Shown here in pieces: positions 8,536 to 15,741 of a stretch of DNA of 64,000 bases. Source of the stretch: Mesorhizobium sp. WSM4306 (GTDB taxonomy: Bacteria; Pseudomonadota; Alphaproteobacteria; Rhizobiales; Rhizobiaceae); the NCBI RefSeq assembly GCF_007003975.1, contig NZ_VFTC01000021.1, positions 57,716 through 121,715 on the forward strand, read 5' to 3'. Under the pieces are notes generated by a model that saw only the letters and a list, made by a program, of their open reading frames with translations, searched no databases and had not been told where the DNA came from. Both the position numbers and the translations under genes were made by a program. The stretch's first letter is position 1; every line of letters begins with the position of its first letter.

Positions 8536-9183
8536 TCAGAGCAGGCCGGTTCGGCCTATTGCTGGACGCTCGGCATCCTTGCCATGCGCGACCCAGGCCA
8601 ATTCCGCCCGGCCGCCGAGATGCAGCTTCTCGTAGACGTGATGCAGGTGCATCTTCACCGTGCCTTCGGACACATGCAGCCGCTGTGCGATGGTCTTGTT
8701 GCGCAGCCCGCGCGAGACGAGGTCGGCGATCTCGGTCTCCCGCCCTGTAAGCCTGGACGTCGGCTGGTGCTGCGATTGGGGCATCAGCAGTTGTTGGACG
8801 ATCTTGTTGTCGATCCACTTCTTGCCTGCCGCCACCGCGCTCACGCATTCGACGAGATTGCGGTTACTGATGCCGTCGAGCAGCAGACCGTCGCTGCCGA
8901 GCGCCTGTATTTCCTTGATGTCGAGCCGGCCGCTTGGCTGCACGATGAAGATGACGCCGGGAGCGTTGTTGCAGGCCTTCAGGCGAGAGGAAAGACCGGT
9001 CGTCTGCGGATCGGCGATATCCAGGCCGACGATGACAATATCGGGCCGATGGCGCTCTATATGAGGGAGAACATCTAGAGGGCGGCGGCACTGGGCGACA
9101 ACATCGTGTCCAGCCTTCCGCAGAACCCAATCCAGACCGGCGAGATACACCCCCCGCGGGTCCGCGACTACCAAGACCGACAT
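8536..9183 (-). CDS. LuxR/FixJ-family response regulator with atypical receiver
   Basis: A 215-aa protein with an N-terminal receiver-like domain (about 1-120) and a C-terminal LuxR helix-turn-helix (about 145-205: LTGRETEIADLVSRGLRNKTIAQRLHVSEGTVKMHLHHVYEKL). The DNA-binding half is canonical. The receiver is degenerate: where a phospho-acceptor Asp is expected (PDIVIVGLDI) the aligned residue appears to be Gly53, with Asp55 two positions on, and the conserved Lys of GYLLK is Asp (GLLLDG). It may work without phosphorylation. It precedes the secreted-protein gene on the same strand and is the obvious candidate to control it. No sensor kinase is nearby. Confidence 0.85.
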   Translation of the reverse strand: MSVLVVADPRGVYLAGLDWVLRKAGHDVVAQCRRPLDVLPHIERHRPDIVIVGLDIADPQTTGLSSRLKACNNAPGVIFIVQPSGRLDIKEIQALGSDGLLLDGISNRNLVECVSAVAAGKKWIDNKIVQQLLMPQSQHQPTSRLTGRETEIADLVSRGLRNKTIAQRLHVSEGTVKMHLHHVYEKLHLGGRAELAWVAHGKDAERPAIGRTGLL

Positions 9184-9481
9184 GTGAACCCCGTCCGTAA
9201 AAAACGCAACGAACTTTGTTTAATATGTCAAGAAAACCAGAGCTTTGGACAATTGTCAAGAAGTTGCTAATATACTAACATAACCAAGACTATAAAAGAA
9301 ACTCGTGGGTGTTTCCGCGCGTTCGATGGGCGCTACCGAGGAGCGGCCGTGCGACCAGGCCAAGACCACCAATGATATCTCGGTGTTGCGCCTGGAACAT
9401 CCGCTGGGCACGCGCTTCAAGGTGGCGCTTGGCAAATGGGCGCAAAACGGCTGCAAATGAAACCGCTGCAAGTGAGAGCAA
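9184..9481. other. AT-rich intergenic region upstream of the luxR-type gene
   Basis: About 300 bases without a convincing gene. On the minus strand it carries two TTGACA boxes (around 9222-9258) and a perfect 10-base palindrome GACAATTGTC at 9250-9259, about 70 bases upstream of the luxR-type ATG. The composition is clearly more AT-rich than its surroundings, consistent with a promoter/operator. The short open frames here are poor in coding character. Confidence 0.45.
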
Positions 9482-10045
9482 TCAGGCTCTGCGCAGCGCT
9501 TCGGTTTCGGCCAGATGGATGCCCATTTCGACAAAGGCGGTGAGCACCGAGAAACGATCCTCCACCGCAACCCGCGCCAGTCCGGCCAGAATGCCGGCAT
9601 TGACGGCATGGGCAGCGGGCAGCGGCCGTAGCCTCGACCCGTCGGCCTGATCCGCCGAGCCATTGACATGCCGTTGCACCGCCAGTGCGATCCAGCCGGC
9701 AGGGGTTTGCTGCCGCGCCATCGCCGCCTCGGCGACAGCCGCCCGGCGGCTTGCATTGCCGGGTTCGCCGACCCAGTCCTGGATCAGCGCCAGCGTTTCG
9801 AGATCCTGCTCCTCGAGCAGCTCGGTCAGATGATCAAGGCACTCATGGCCCCACCAGATCGCCGCGCGGTCGGGCAGGAGATAGGCGCAAAAGGTGATCG
9901 CTTCTTCGGGGATGCGGCCGGCCATCAGCCGGCGGCAGAACTCGAGCGAGGGTTGGTCGGTGGGAACAGCCGTCATGTCCCGGGCAACGGCGCTGTTTGC
10001 GGCGAAGAGATCGCGTGCGGTCTGGAATCGAAGCCCGTTGACCAT
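9482..10045 (-). CDS. Conserved hypothetical protein, DUF6931-like
   Basis: A 187-aa soluble, alpha-helical protein. The segment FCAYLLPDRAAIWWGHECL (about residues 55-75) followed by an Ala-rich helical part resembles DUF6931-type proteins that occur beside type VI secretion and caspase/OmpA genes in Alphaproteobacteria. I recall this resemblance from the WW-containing motif and context; it needs a profile search. Its function is unknown. I start at ATG 10045; an in-frame ATG at 10081 is possible, with GGGGGGAGG lying between the two. It points away from the ompA-like gene. Confidence 0.6.
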   Translation of the reverse strand: MVNGLRFQTARDLFAANSAVARDMTAVPTDQPSLEFCRRLMAGRIPEEAITFCAYLLPDRAAIWWGHECLDHLTELLEEQDLETLALIQDWVGEPGNASRRAAVAEAAMARQQTPAGWIALAVQRHVNGSADQADGSRLRPLPAAHAVNAGILAGLARVAVEDRFSVLTAFVEMGIHLAETEALRRA

Positions 10046-10375
10046 CGCTGCTATTGTCCTCCCCCCAAGAGCAGCTATCACTCAACTCGCCTGCGAGCCG
10101 CGGGTCAAGCCTGTCGACCGCCACATGTCCATGACGTTGTTCACAGACAAACGCGCCGCGCTTTGGTATATTCCACAATCAGACCCACGATCCCGAAAAA
10201 AGGCGAGGCCGGCTTTCGGAGAGATGGTCGAACAGAGACATGGAGCCTGACCGTCTTGGTCCGACGGATCGGGCTTTGGTGATATCGGAAGCTCAGAGCA
10301 ATTCCAGGAAAGGTGTGAAGCGGCTTTCCGTCTGGAATTGCGTCGAAACAATGAGTCAGAGCAGGAGTAGCCGTT
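10046..10375. other. Intergenic region between divergent DUF6931-like and ompA-like genes
   Basis: This 330-base gap contains a palindromic repeat (10298-10341, listed separately) just upstream of the ompA-like gene, and a more AT-rich stretch around 10155-10205 (TTGGTATATTCCACAATC) that may hold a promoter. No coding sequence is supported. Confidence 0.5.
10298..10341. repeat. Palindromic intergenic repeat of rhizobial type
   Basis: GCAATTCCAG (10298-10307) pairs with CTGGAATTGC (10332-10341), and GAAAG (10308-10312) with CTTTC (10324-10328), leaving a CGT bulge and a short loop. The sequence (GCAATTCCAGGAAAGGTGTG...) closely resembles a palindromic element I recall as very frequent between genes in Mesorhizobium and related genomes. 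Confidence 0.7.
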
Positions 10376-10912
10376 ATGCAGCGGGGCAGTTCAGTTTTAG
10401 TGTTGGCGGCCGTGCTTTTTTCGACGCACGCCTACGCCGACCCACTTCAGAAATCGGAAGACATTGTGAAGTTTTTTGCCGGTTCGATCGATCACGGCGC
10501 GGCGCGCGGAATCTGCGTCGGCACCGAGGATGAGTGCAAGAGCAAGACCGGCCAGAAAGATAAGCCGCCGGAGAAGACCGGCCTCGATATGCTGATCAAT
10601 TTCAGCCTGGATTCATCCGAGCTCGACGCCAAGGCGCGCAGCGAACTCGACGAGTTCGCCAAGGCGCTGAAGGACGACCGTCTGAGCAAGCTGTCCTTCG
10701 TCGTCGAAGGCTATACCGACGCGTCCGGCTCGGCGAACTACAATGAGGGCCTGTCGCAGCGCAGGGCGCAATCGGTGACGGCTTTCCTGGAATCCAACGG
10801 CATCGAGTCCACCCGCATCAAGGCGGTCGGCCTCGGCGAGGCCAATCCACGCAACCCCAATCCCTACGATCCCGTCAATCGCCGGGTCGAGATGCGGATC
10901 AAGGCGCAGTAG
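10376..10912 (+). CDS. OmpA-family periplasmic/outer-membrane protein
   Basis: A 178-aa protein with a signal peptide (about residues 1-21, MQRGSSVLVLAAVLFSTHAYA) and a C-terminal OmpA-like peptidoglycan-binding domain (about 70-178): INFSLDSSELDAKARSELDE, VEGYTDASGSANYNEGLSQRRA and NRRVEMRI with the expected peptidoglycan-contact Asp and Arg. It has no N-terminal beta-barrel, so it is a soluble anchor rather than a porin. AGGAG lies 8 bases upstream of the ATG. It precedes a strong terminator and faces the caspase-like gene. Its job could be cell-wall anchoring for the neighbouring envelope machinery; that is inference. Confidence 0.88.
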   Translation: MQRGSSVLVLAAVLFSTHAYADPLQKSEDIVKFFAGSIDHGAARGICVGTEDECKSKTGQKDKPPEKTGLDMLINFSLDSSELDAKARSELDEFAKALKDDRLSKLSFVVEGYTDASGSANYNEGLSQRRAQSVTAFLESNGIESTRIKAVGLGEANPRNPNPYDPVNRRVEMRIKAQ

Positions 10913-10944
10913 TGTCGCCGGCTGTATCTCGGCCGATGTAACGG

Positions 10945-10977
10945 CAACGCCGCGTGTCCAACGGACACGCGGCGTTG
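10945..10977. terminator. Strong hairpin, likely bidirectional terminator
   Basis: CAACGCCGCGTGTCC (10945-10959) pairs perfectly with GGACACGCGGCGTTG (10963-10977) around an AAC loop: a 15-bp stem between the converging ompA-like and caspase-like genes. It is followed by TTGCTGTTT on the plus strand. Confidence 0.8.
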
Positions 10978-10997
10978 TTGCTGTTTGATATGATCGA

Positions 10998-12653
10998 TCA
11001 GTTCTTGAGCACGCCGCCGACCGCTACGCCGGTGCCGAAGATCAGCGCCTTGGTCAGGAAATCATTGTTGTCCCGCGGTGGCGGTTCATCCTCGCGCACG
11101 ATTTCGCGGTTGCTCCTTTTCTGCACGAATTGCTGTTGTCTGCGTGGTTTCTGGGCGTACTGCTTCTTGCGCGGTTTCTCCGCCACCGGCTTCAGCGTGC
11201 GGGCCTTTTGCACCACCTGTTTCTTCGACTTGTCTACGCCGGCCTGGTCGGCCTCATGCTTGGCGCGCACGGCCTCCATCATCGGATCGGTCTGGATCTC
11301 CAGGAACGCCAGCTGCTCACGCGTCAGGAAAGTGGTTGGCGGCAGCCCGTTCTCCTCTTGCCAGTCGCCGATCGCTTGCCGGGTTTTGGCGCCGATGGTT
11401 CCGTCGACGCGGCCAAGCTCGTTGCCCAGCGCCTCGACGCGCAATTGCAGGTCGATGCGGCCCTGGCGATCGAGACCGATGGCGTTCTCTGTCTCCGCGG
11501 TGCCGAGCACCTTCTTCATGTCGTCCGAAATGCCGACCGAGGTGCGCACGGCAGATCCGGGGTTCGCTTCGGCAGCATCAAGCGCGGCTACTTCGCGTTC
11601 CTGGGCTTTCGGATCCTTCAGCGCGTCGATGTTCAGCCGCGCCACCGTGGCGAAGCGGCCGTTCGGGAACTGTTCGAGATAGGCTTCGTAAAACGGCGCG
11701 GTGTTGCGCTTCGAGGCCTCGTCCCACAGGCGCTGCTCGACTTCCCACGAGGGCGGTTCGCTGGCGACGGGGGCAGGGGTTGGCGCTGCCGTGGCGTTCG
11801 AAGCATCGGCGGCCGGCTTGGCCGCGGCTTCAGCTGCTGGTTTTCCAAGGAAGACTTCGCGGCCCAGCGATGCGTTGTGCCATGGCCGTTGGCGGCCTTG
11901 GGTGGTCTCGGCCACTTCGCCACGCACCCGGGTCAGCGCACTCTGGATCTCGACGCCCGGTTCGGTCAGATGTCTGGCGAGCGCGGTGGAGTAGGGGCTG
12001 TCGACGCCGTTGCCGTCAAAGGCGATGGCGCCCGGGTCGGTGGCATAGGCAATCAGGATGCCGCCGGTTCCGACGCCTTCCGATTTCGGATCGATTGGCG
12101 CGAGACCCGTACCCAACGCGGTGGATCGGGTCTTCGGCATCGCAGCGGCCAGCGTCCGTGCCAGCGGGTTGTCGCGGCAGGCATCGAGGATGATGACGCC
12201 GACCGCCGGGTCGGGCGGCAACGCGGCCATGAAGTCGTCGATCTGGACGGTGCGGGTCTTGAGATAGGCAGGCGATGTCAGCTCGGCGTCGACCGGGATC
12301 AAAAAGTTCTTGCCGTCGACCTGCATGCCGTGGCCGGCGTAGAAAATGACGGCCAGGTCGGCATCGTAGGACTGCTCGGTGAATTTGCTGATCAGGCCGT
12401 GCATGCCGGCATTATCCTGGTCGACGCCCTCGATCACCTCGAAGCCGGCATTGCGCAGCGTCGATGCGATGAGGCGCGCATCATTGGCCGGATTGGGCAA
12501 CTCGACGGCATGGACGTATTTGCTGTTGCCGATGACCAGCGCGACGCGTTTGGCGCCAGGCGCCCCGGCATCCGGCGCTGCAGCCTGGACGGTGCCAAGC
12601 GCGGTCAGCGTTAACAGAAAAAATCCGCTCAAAAGGACGGCAAACGCTTTCAT
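10998..12653 (-). CDS. Caspase-fold (peptidase C14/orthocaspase) protein with C-terminal peptidoglycan-binding-like domain
   Basis: A 551-aa exported protein. It has a signal peptide (about 1-25), then a caspase-like p20 domain (about 35-265) with catalytic His108 in YAGHG and Cys159 in DACRDNP, so both catalytic residues are present. The middle is Ala/Pro-rich with a helical TPR-like piece (about 305-345, FYEAYLEQFPNGRF). A PG_binding_1-like segment follows (about 385-450: IDLQLRVEALGN...DGTIGAKTRQAIGDWQEENGL). A basic Lys/Arg/Gln-rich stretch and a final hydrophobic helix (LTKALIFGTGVAVGGVLK) end it. A secreted caspase with a wall-binding module may cleave an envelope substrate after Arg/Lys, as orthocaspases do; the target is unknown. 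Confidence 0.88.
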   Translation of the reverse strand: MKAFAVLLSGFFLLTLTALGTVQAAAPDAGAPGAKRVALVIGNSKYVHAVELPNPANDARLIASTLRNAGFEVIEGVDQDNAGMHGLISKFTEQSYDADLAVIFYAGHGMQVDGKNFLIPVDAELTSPAYLKTRTVQIDDFMAALPPDPAVGVIILDACRDNPLARTLAAAMPKTRSTALGTGLAPIDPKSEGVGTGGILIAYATDPGAIAFDGNGVDSPYSTALARHLTEPGVEIQSALTRVRGEVAETTQGRQRPWHNASLGREVFLGKPAAEAAAKPAADASNATAAPTPAPVASEPPSWEVEQRLWDEASKRNTAPFYEAYLEQFPNGRFATVARLNIDALKDPKAQEREVAALDAAEANPGSAVRTSVGISDDMKKVLGTAETENAIGLDRQGRIDLQLRVEALGNELGRVDGTIGAKTRQAIGDWQEENGLPPTTFLTREQLAFLEIQTDPMMEAVRAKHEADQAGVDKSKKQVVQKARTLKPVAEKPRKKQYAQKPRRQQQFVQKRSNREIVREDEPPPRDNNDFLTKALIFGTGVAVGGVLKN

Positions 12654-12870
12654 GGATCAGCCCTCCGCCCCACAGGGGCGCACTATGGATGTCTGCGCAT
12701 GCTAAATTTCACCAGCGACACAGTCGCTTCTGCCAAAATGGCTCTTGGGCGTATGTGATCCCAACCACAGTTTTGGTTCACGACGGACCCAAAAAAGCTC
12801 TCTAGATGCCCCGCTAATATACCATCCGCCGGCCTCAAAACCAATCGGCCTGCCGAAAAACCCGGTCGGC

Positions 12871-12889
12871 AGCCCGGCTTAACCGGGCT
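12871..12889 (-). terminator. Stem-loop spanning the stop codon of the M23/transglycosylase gene
   Basis: AGCCCGG (12871-12877) and CCGGGCT (12883-12889) form a 7-bp stem whose loop contains the TAA stop. On the minus strand a GGGTTTTT run follows about ten bases later, so it could terminate transcription. Confidence 0.4.
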
Positions 12890-15278
12890 CAAGCGTATTC
12901 TGGATCGAACCGACCAGCGCCGTTATCGCCTGCTTGTACTTTTCAAACTCCGGCGACGTCTGGCGGACTTCCGTCGTTGTCGTCTGCGGGCCGTCGGTCG
13001 TCGCGGGCGTCGGCAATTTGCGGCCCATTTTCCGTTCCGCCCAGTCGACGACGTAGCTGGCGGTCTTGCCGGTGAGGAAAGGGTTGGCCTGGATGACGGC
13101 CGAGCCGAGCACCGCGTTCAACTGCGCCGACCCCGGCGCCGCCAGCACCTGATGCGCGCCTTCCATGCCGAGGAAATGGCAGAGATAGAGCCGGCCGGCG
13201 GTGATCTGGTGGCCGCGCGCCTTGAGATAGGCCTCGCCCTCGCGCGCCAGATTGCGCACCATCTCGCGCGAGATGGTGGCGTCGTAGCGCAGCGCCAAAA
13301 GGTCGGCGGTCGACAGCGAGCGCGCCAGTTCGGGACGATAGGTATTCATCATCCGGATCCAGGTCTTGGATATGAACTGGCCGGCGCCGGTTGCCGAAGA
13401 CAGCGGGTTCTTCGCCCGCGCGCTGCCGCCCGATTCGACATGAACGATACGGTCGGTGAGCGTTTCGACGGCGGGATCGCTGGAGGTGGCGGCGATCGCG
13501 GCGGTCGCGGTGCCGAGCGGATCGATCGCCTCGCCGCCCTGATAGAGTTCGAAATGCAGATGCGGCCCGGTCGACAGGCCGGTGGTGCCGATATAGCCGA
13601 TGATGTCGCCGGCCTTCACCTTGGTGCCGACGCCGCTGGCGATGGCGAATTTCGACATATGCGCATAGCGCGTCTCACGGCCCCCGGCATGCGCGATCTT
13701 CACCACGTTGCCGTAACCGCCGCCGTCGCCCTGGAAGATGATCTCGCCATCGAAGGCGGCGGCGATCGGCGTGCCGACAGGTGCTGCCCAGTCGACGCCC
13801 TTGTGGATGCGGACCACGCCCAGGATCGGATGCTTGCGCGGCCCGAAGGTCGACGTCATGACGCCGCTGACCGGCGTCACCATGCCGTTGGCAACTGTCA
13901 GCGAGCGCACCTGGTCGTCGCCCGAGACGCAGGAAAACTGGCCGTCGCTCTGCTGGAAAACGAAACAGTCGAGGCTCTTTTGCGCGCCCTGCACACCGAC
14001 ATAGAGCACCCGTCCGTCGGTCTCGTTCTTACCGCGCGGCGTCTGCGAATAGATCAGCACAAGGCGCTGGTCCTCGCTGGCAAAAGCGTCCAGATCCTGT
14101 CCGCGCGACAAATACATGATGGCTTCGCCGATGATGCCGCCCGGCACATTGTTGCGCGCCGCCGTCGAATAGATCGCGTCGAGCAGGCGGTATTGCCGTT
14201 TCTGCGTGCCTTCGGTCTCGGCGCCCGAATAGTTGAACAGATCCTCGCGCACCCAGGGGTCGACACCCGACACGAAAGCGCCGGCCGCGTTGCGTGTCAG
14301 CGTGCCGACAAAGACATTCTTGGCGTAGATCGAGACTTGCATCAGCGACATTGTCGTGGTCTCGCGCGTCGGCCTGAAGCCGCGCATCGCCACGACATAG
14401 CCAGGCTGCAGGCCGTCCTTGTCGAACAGCGCCTTCAGCGCTTCTCCGGCAAGCTTTGCGTCCTCGGCGGAAAAATGCGCATCGAGCGCAACGCTGTCCA
14501 GGCTGCGGTCGTTGAGGATCTTGACGAAAGTGTCCTCGGTCGCCTCGAAGCGCTGATATTCACTGGTGACGGTGGCAACGCTGGTGTTGTTTTCGACCGC
14601 TGTTTTCTGGAAGGCGGGGAGGGCCGCTTCGCCTTCATCGATGGTCTCGCCCCAGCCGGCTTCGGGGTCATCAGCTGCCGCCGAGGCACCCGGAGCGGCC
14701 TGCGGATCAGGAGCCGGACCCGGAGCCGACGGAGCCTCGTCCGCGCCGGGCGAGGGCTGGAGATCGTTCTGCAGATCATTCTGCGGATCGCCGGGTTCTG
14801 CGGGTGGCGTCACCGCGGTCTTCCGCTGCGCCTGGAAGAAGGCGAAATCCTCCTGCGTCGACGGGATCGTCGTCATGAATTTTTCGCTGGCGCTGAGCAT
14901 CACGTCGGACAGGACTTCGATCTCAGGAGAGATGCCGGCCTGGTCGAGCTCCGCCGGGCGCGGCATCGCGCGGCCCTTGGTTGCAGCGCCGGCCTCGGGC
15001 GCCAGCGTGATCCACATCGGGTCGCCGGCCAGATCGATGATGGCGGGCACATAGACCGATGCGTCGGCCGGCACGTCGTCCGAGCCTTCGACGGCGTGCA
15101 ACTCCTCGTCCTCGTCGCCAAACGACCAGTAGTCGGCGGTGAGGTAGAAGCCGGTGGTGATCGCGGCAAGGACGACGACCCCTAGACCAACCGCCAGCCC
15201 GAGCCAGATCCTGCGTCTGCGCAGCGCGGCGCGCGCCTGCTTCTTTGCCTTGAAGCTGGTGTCGATGCTGTGCGTCAC
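12879..15278 (-). CDS. Membrane-anchored bifunctional peptidoglycan hydrolase: M23 endopeptidase plus lytic-transglycosylase-like domain
   Basis: A 799-aa protein. A basic cytoplasmic N-terminus and one membrane helix (about 23-47) precede a long periplasmic region with a Pro/Asp/Ala-rich linker (about 155-215) and an M23 peptidase domain (about 470-590) with zinc-site motifs HKGVDW (about 493) and HLHFEL (about 574). A second hydrolase-like domain follows (about 605-750): VHVESGGS, then SSATGAGQFISKTWIRM, the lytic-transglycosylase signature with the catalytic Glu in VESGG. I place the start at GTG 15278, which overlaps the upstream stop as GTGA; the frame extends to 15371. Such an enzyme can cut both peptide crosslinks and glycan strands, useful for inserting an envelope machine. 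Confidence 0.85.
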   Translation of the reverse strand: MTHSIDTSFKAKKQARAALRRRRIWLGLAVGLGVVVLAAITTGFYLTADYWSFGDEDEELHAVEGSDDVPADASVYVPAIIDLAGDPMWITLAPEAGAATKGRAMPRPAELDQAGISPEIEVLSDVMLSASEKFMTTIPSTQEDFAFFQAQRKTAVTPPAEPGDPQNDLQNDLQPSPGADEAPSAPGPAPDPQAAPGASAAADDPEAGWGETIDEGEAALPAFQKTAVENNTSVATVTSEYQRFEATEDTFVKILNDRSLDSVALDAHFSAEDAKLAGEALKALFDKDGLQPGYVVAMRGFRPTRETTTMSLMQVSIYAKNVFVGTLTRNAAGAFVSGVDPWVREDLFNYSGAETEGTQKRQYRLLDAIYSTAARNNVPGGIIGEAIMYLSRGQDLDAFASEDQRLVLIYSQTPRGKNETDGRVLYVGVQGAQKSLDCFVFQQSDGQFSCVSGDDQVRSLTVANGMVTPVSGVMTSTFGPRKHPILGVVRIHKGVDWAAPVGTPIAAAFDGEIIFQGDGGGYGNVVKIAHAGGRETRYAHMSKFAIASGVGTKVKAGDIIGYIGTTGLSTGPHLHFELYQGGEAIDPLGTATAAIAATSSDPAVETLTDRIVHVESGGSARAKNPLSSATGAGQFISKTWIRMMNTYRPELARSLSTADLLALRYDATISREMVRNLAREGEAYLKARGHQITAGRLYLCHFLGMEGAHQVLAAPGSAQLNAVLGSAVIQANPFLTGKTASYVVDWAERKMGRKLPTPATTDGPQTTTTEVRQTSPEFEKYKQAITALVGSIQNTLEPG

Positions 15279-15730
15279 GGCGCGCTTCCGGTCAGGAAGA
15301 AGGTCCAGCGCACCTGTTCCTGCGTGTCGACTTCGAGAAACTTCGCGGCGATATGGCCGCGTTGCCAGCATTCAGTGATGCCGCGGATCGAGAACCGCCG
15401 CCGCTCGATGCACATCTCGGTGGAGCCTGCCAGGATGGCGTGGCCGAAGACATCCGTGGCGTAGATGTAGATGTAGCGGTTGGTCAGCTCCTCGCGGATG
15501 ACGTTGACGCATTGATTGGCGCCGATGGTCCACCAGCCATCGGTCTGGTCGGCATCGTCGACCTTCTGGCCGACGGCAAGATTGACGACGTCGAGCGTCT
15601 GGTTGCAGACGGTGAATTCGGCGCGCGCCTGCCCGGTGGAAAGAAGCGCCAGCAAGAGCGCCGCAAACGCGATCGCGGCGAGTTTTGCGCGCGCATTCAG
15701 GGCAATGGGATCACGGCGACGGCGTTCCAT
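15275..15730 (-). CDS. DUF1036 family exported protein
   Basis: A 151-aa protein with a signal peptide (about 10-38, LAAIAFAALLLALLSTGQARA) and a compact mature domain with FTVCNQT, several cysteines (about 42, 74, 107 and 121) and the CWQRGH motif typical of DUF1036. The family is common in Rhizobiales and has no assigned reaction; the paired cysteines suggest disulfides in the periplasm. I start at ATG 15730 (MERRRRDP), which leaves 11 bases to the kinase stop; the open frame extends further upstream only over the kinase gene. Its stop overlaps the GTG of the hydrolase gene, so the two are translationally coupled. Confidence 0.85.
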   Translation of the reverse strand: MERRRRDPIALNARAKLAAIAFAALLLALLSTGQARAEFTVCNQTLDVVNLAVGQKVDDADQTDGWWTIGANQCVNVIREELTNRYIYIYATDVFGHAILAGSTEMCIERRRFSIRGITECWQRGHIAAKFLEVDTQEQVRWTFFLTGSAP

Positions 15731-15741
15731 CGGCGTCCGTG

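Noticed and set aside
9256..9756. A 166-codon minus-strand frame overlapping the DUF6931-like gene
   Set aside because: It reads the same DNA as the DUF6931-like gene in another frame, with Arg/Ser/Pro-rich shadow composition.
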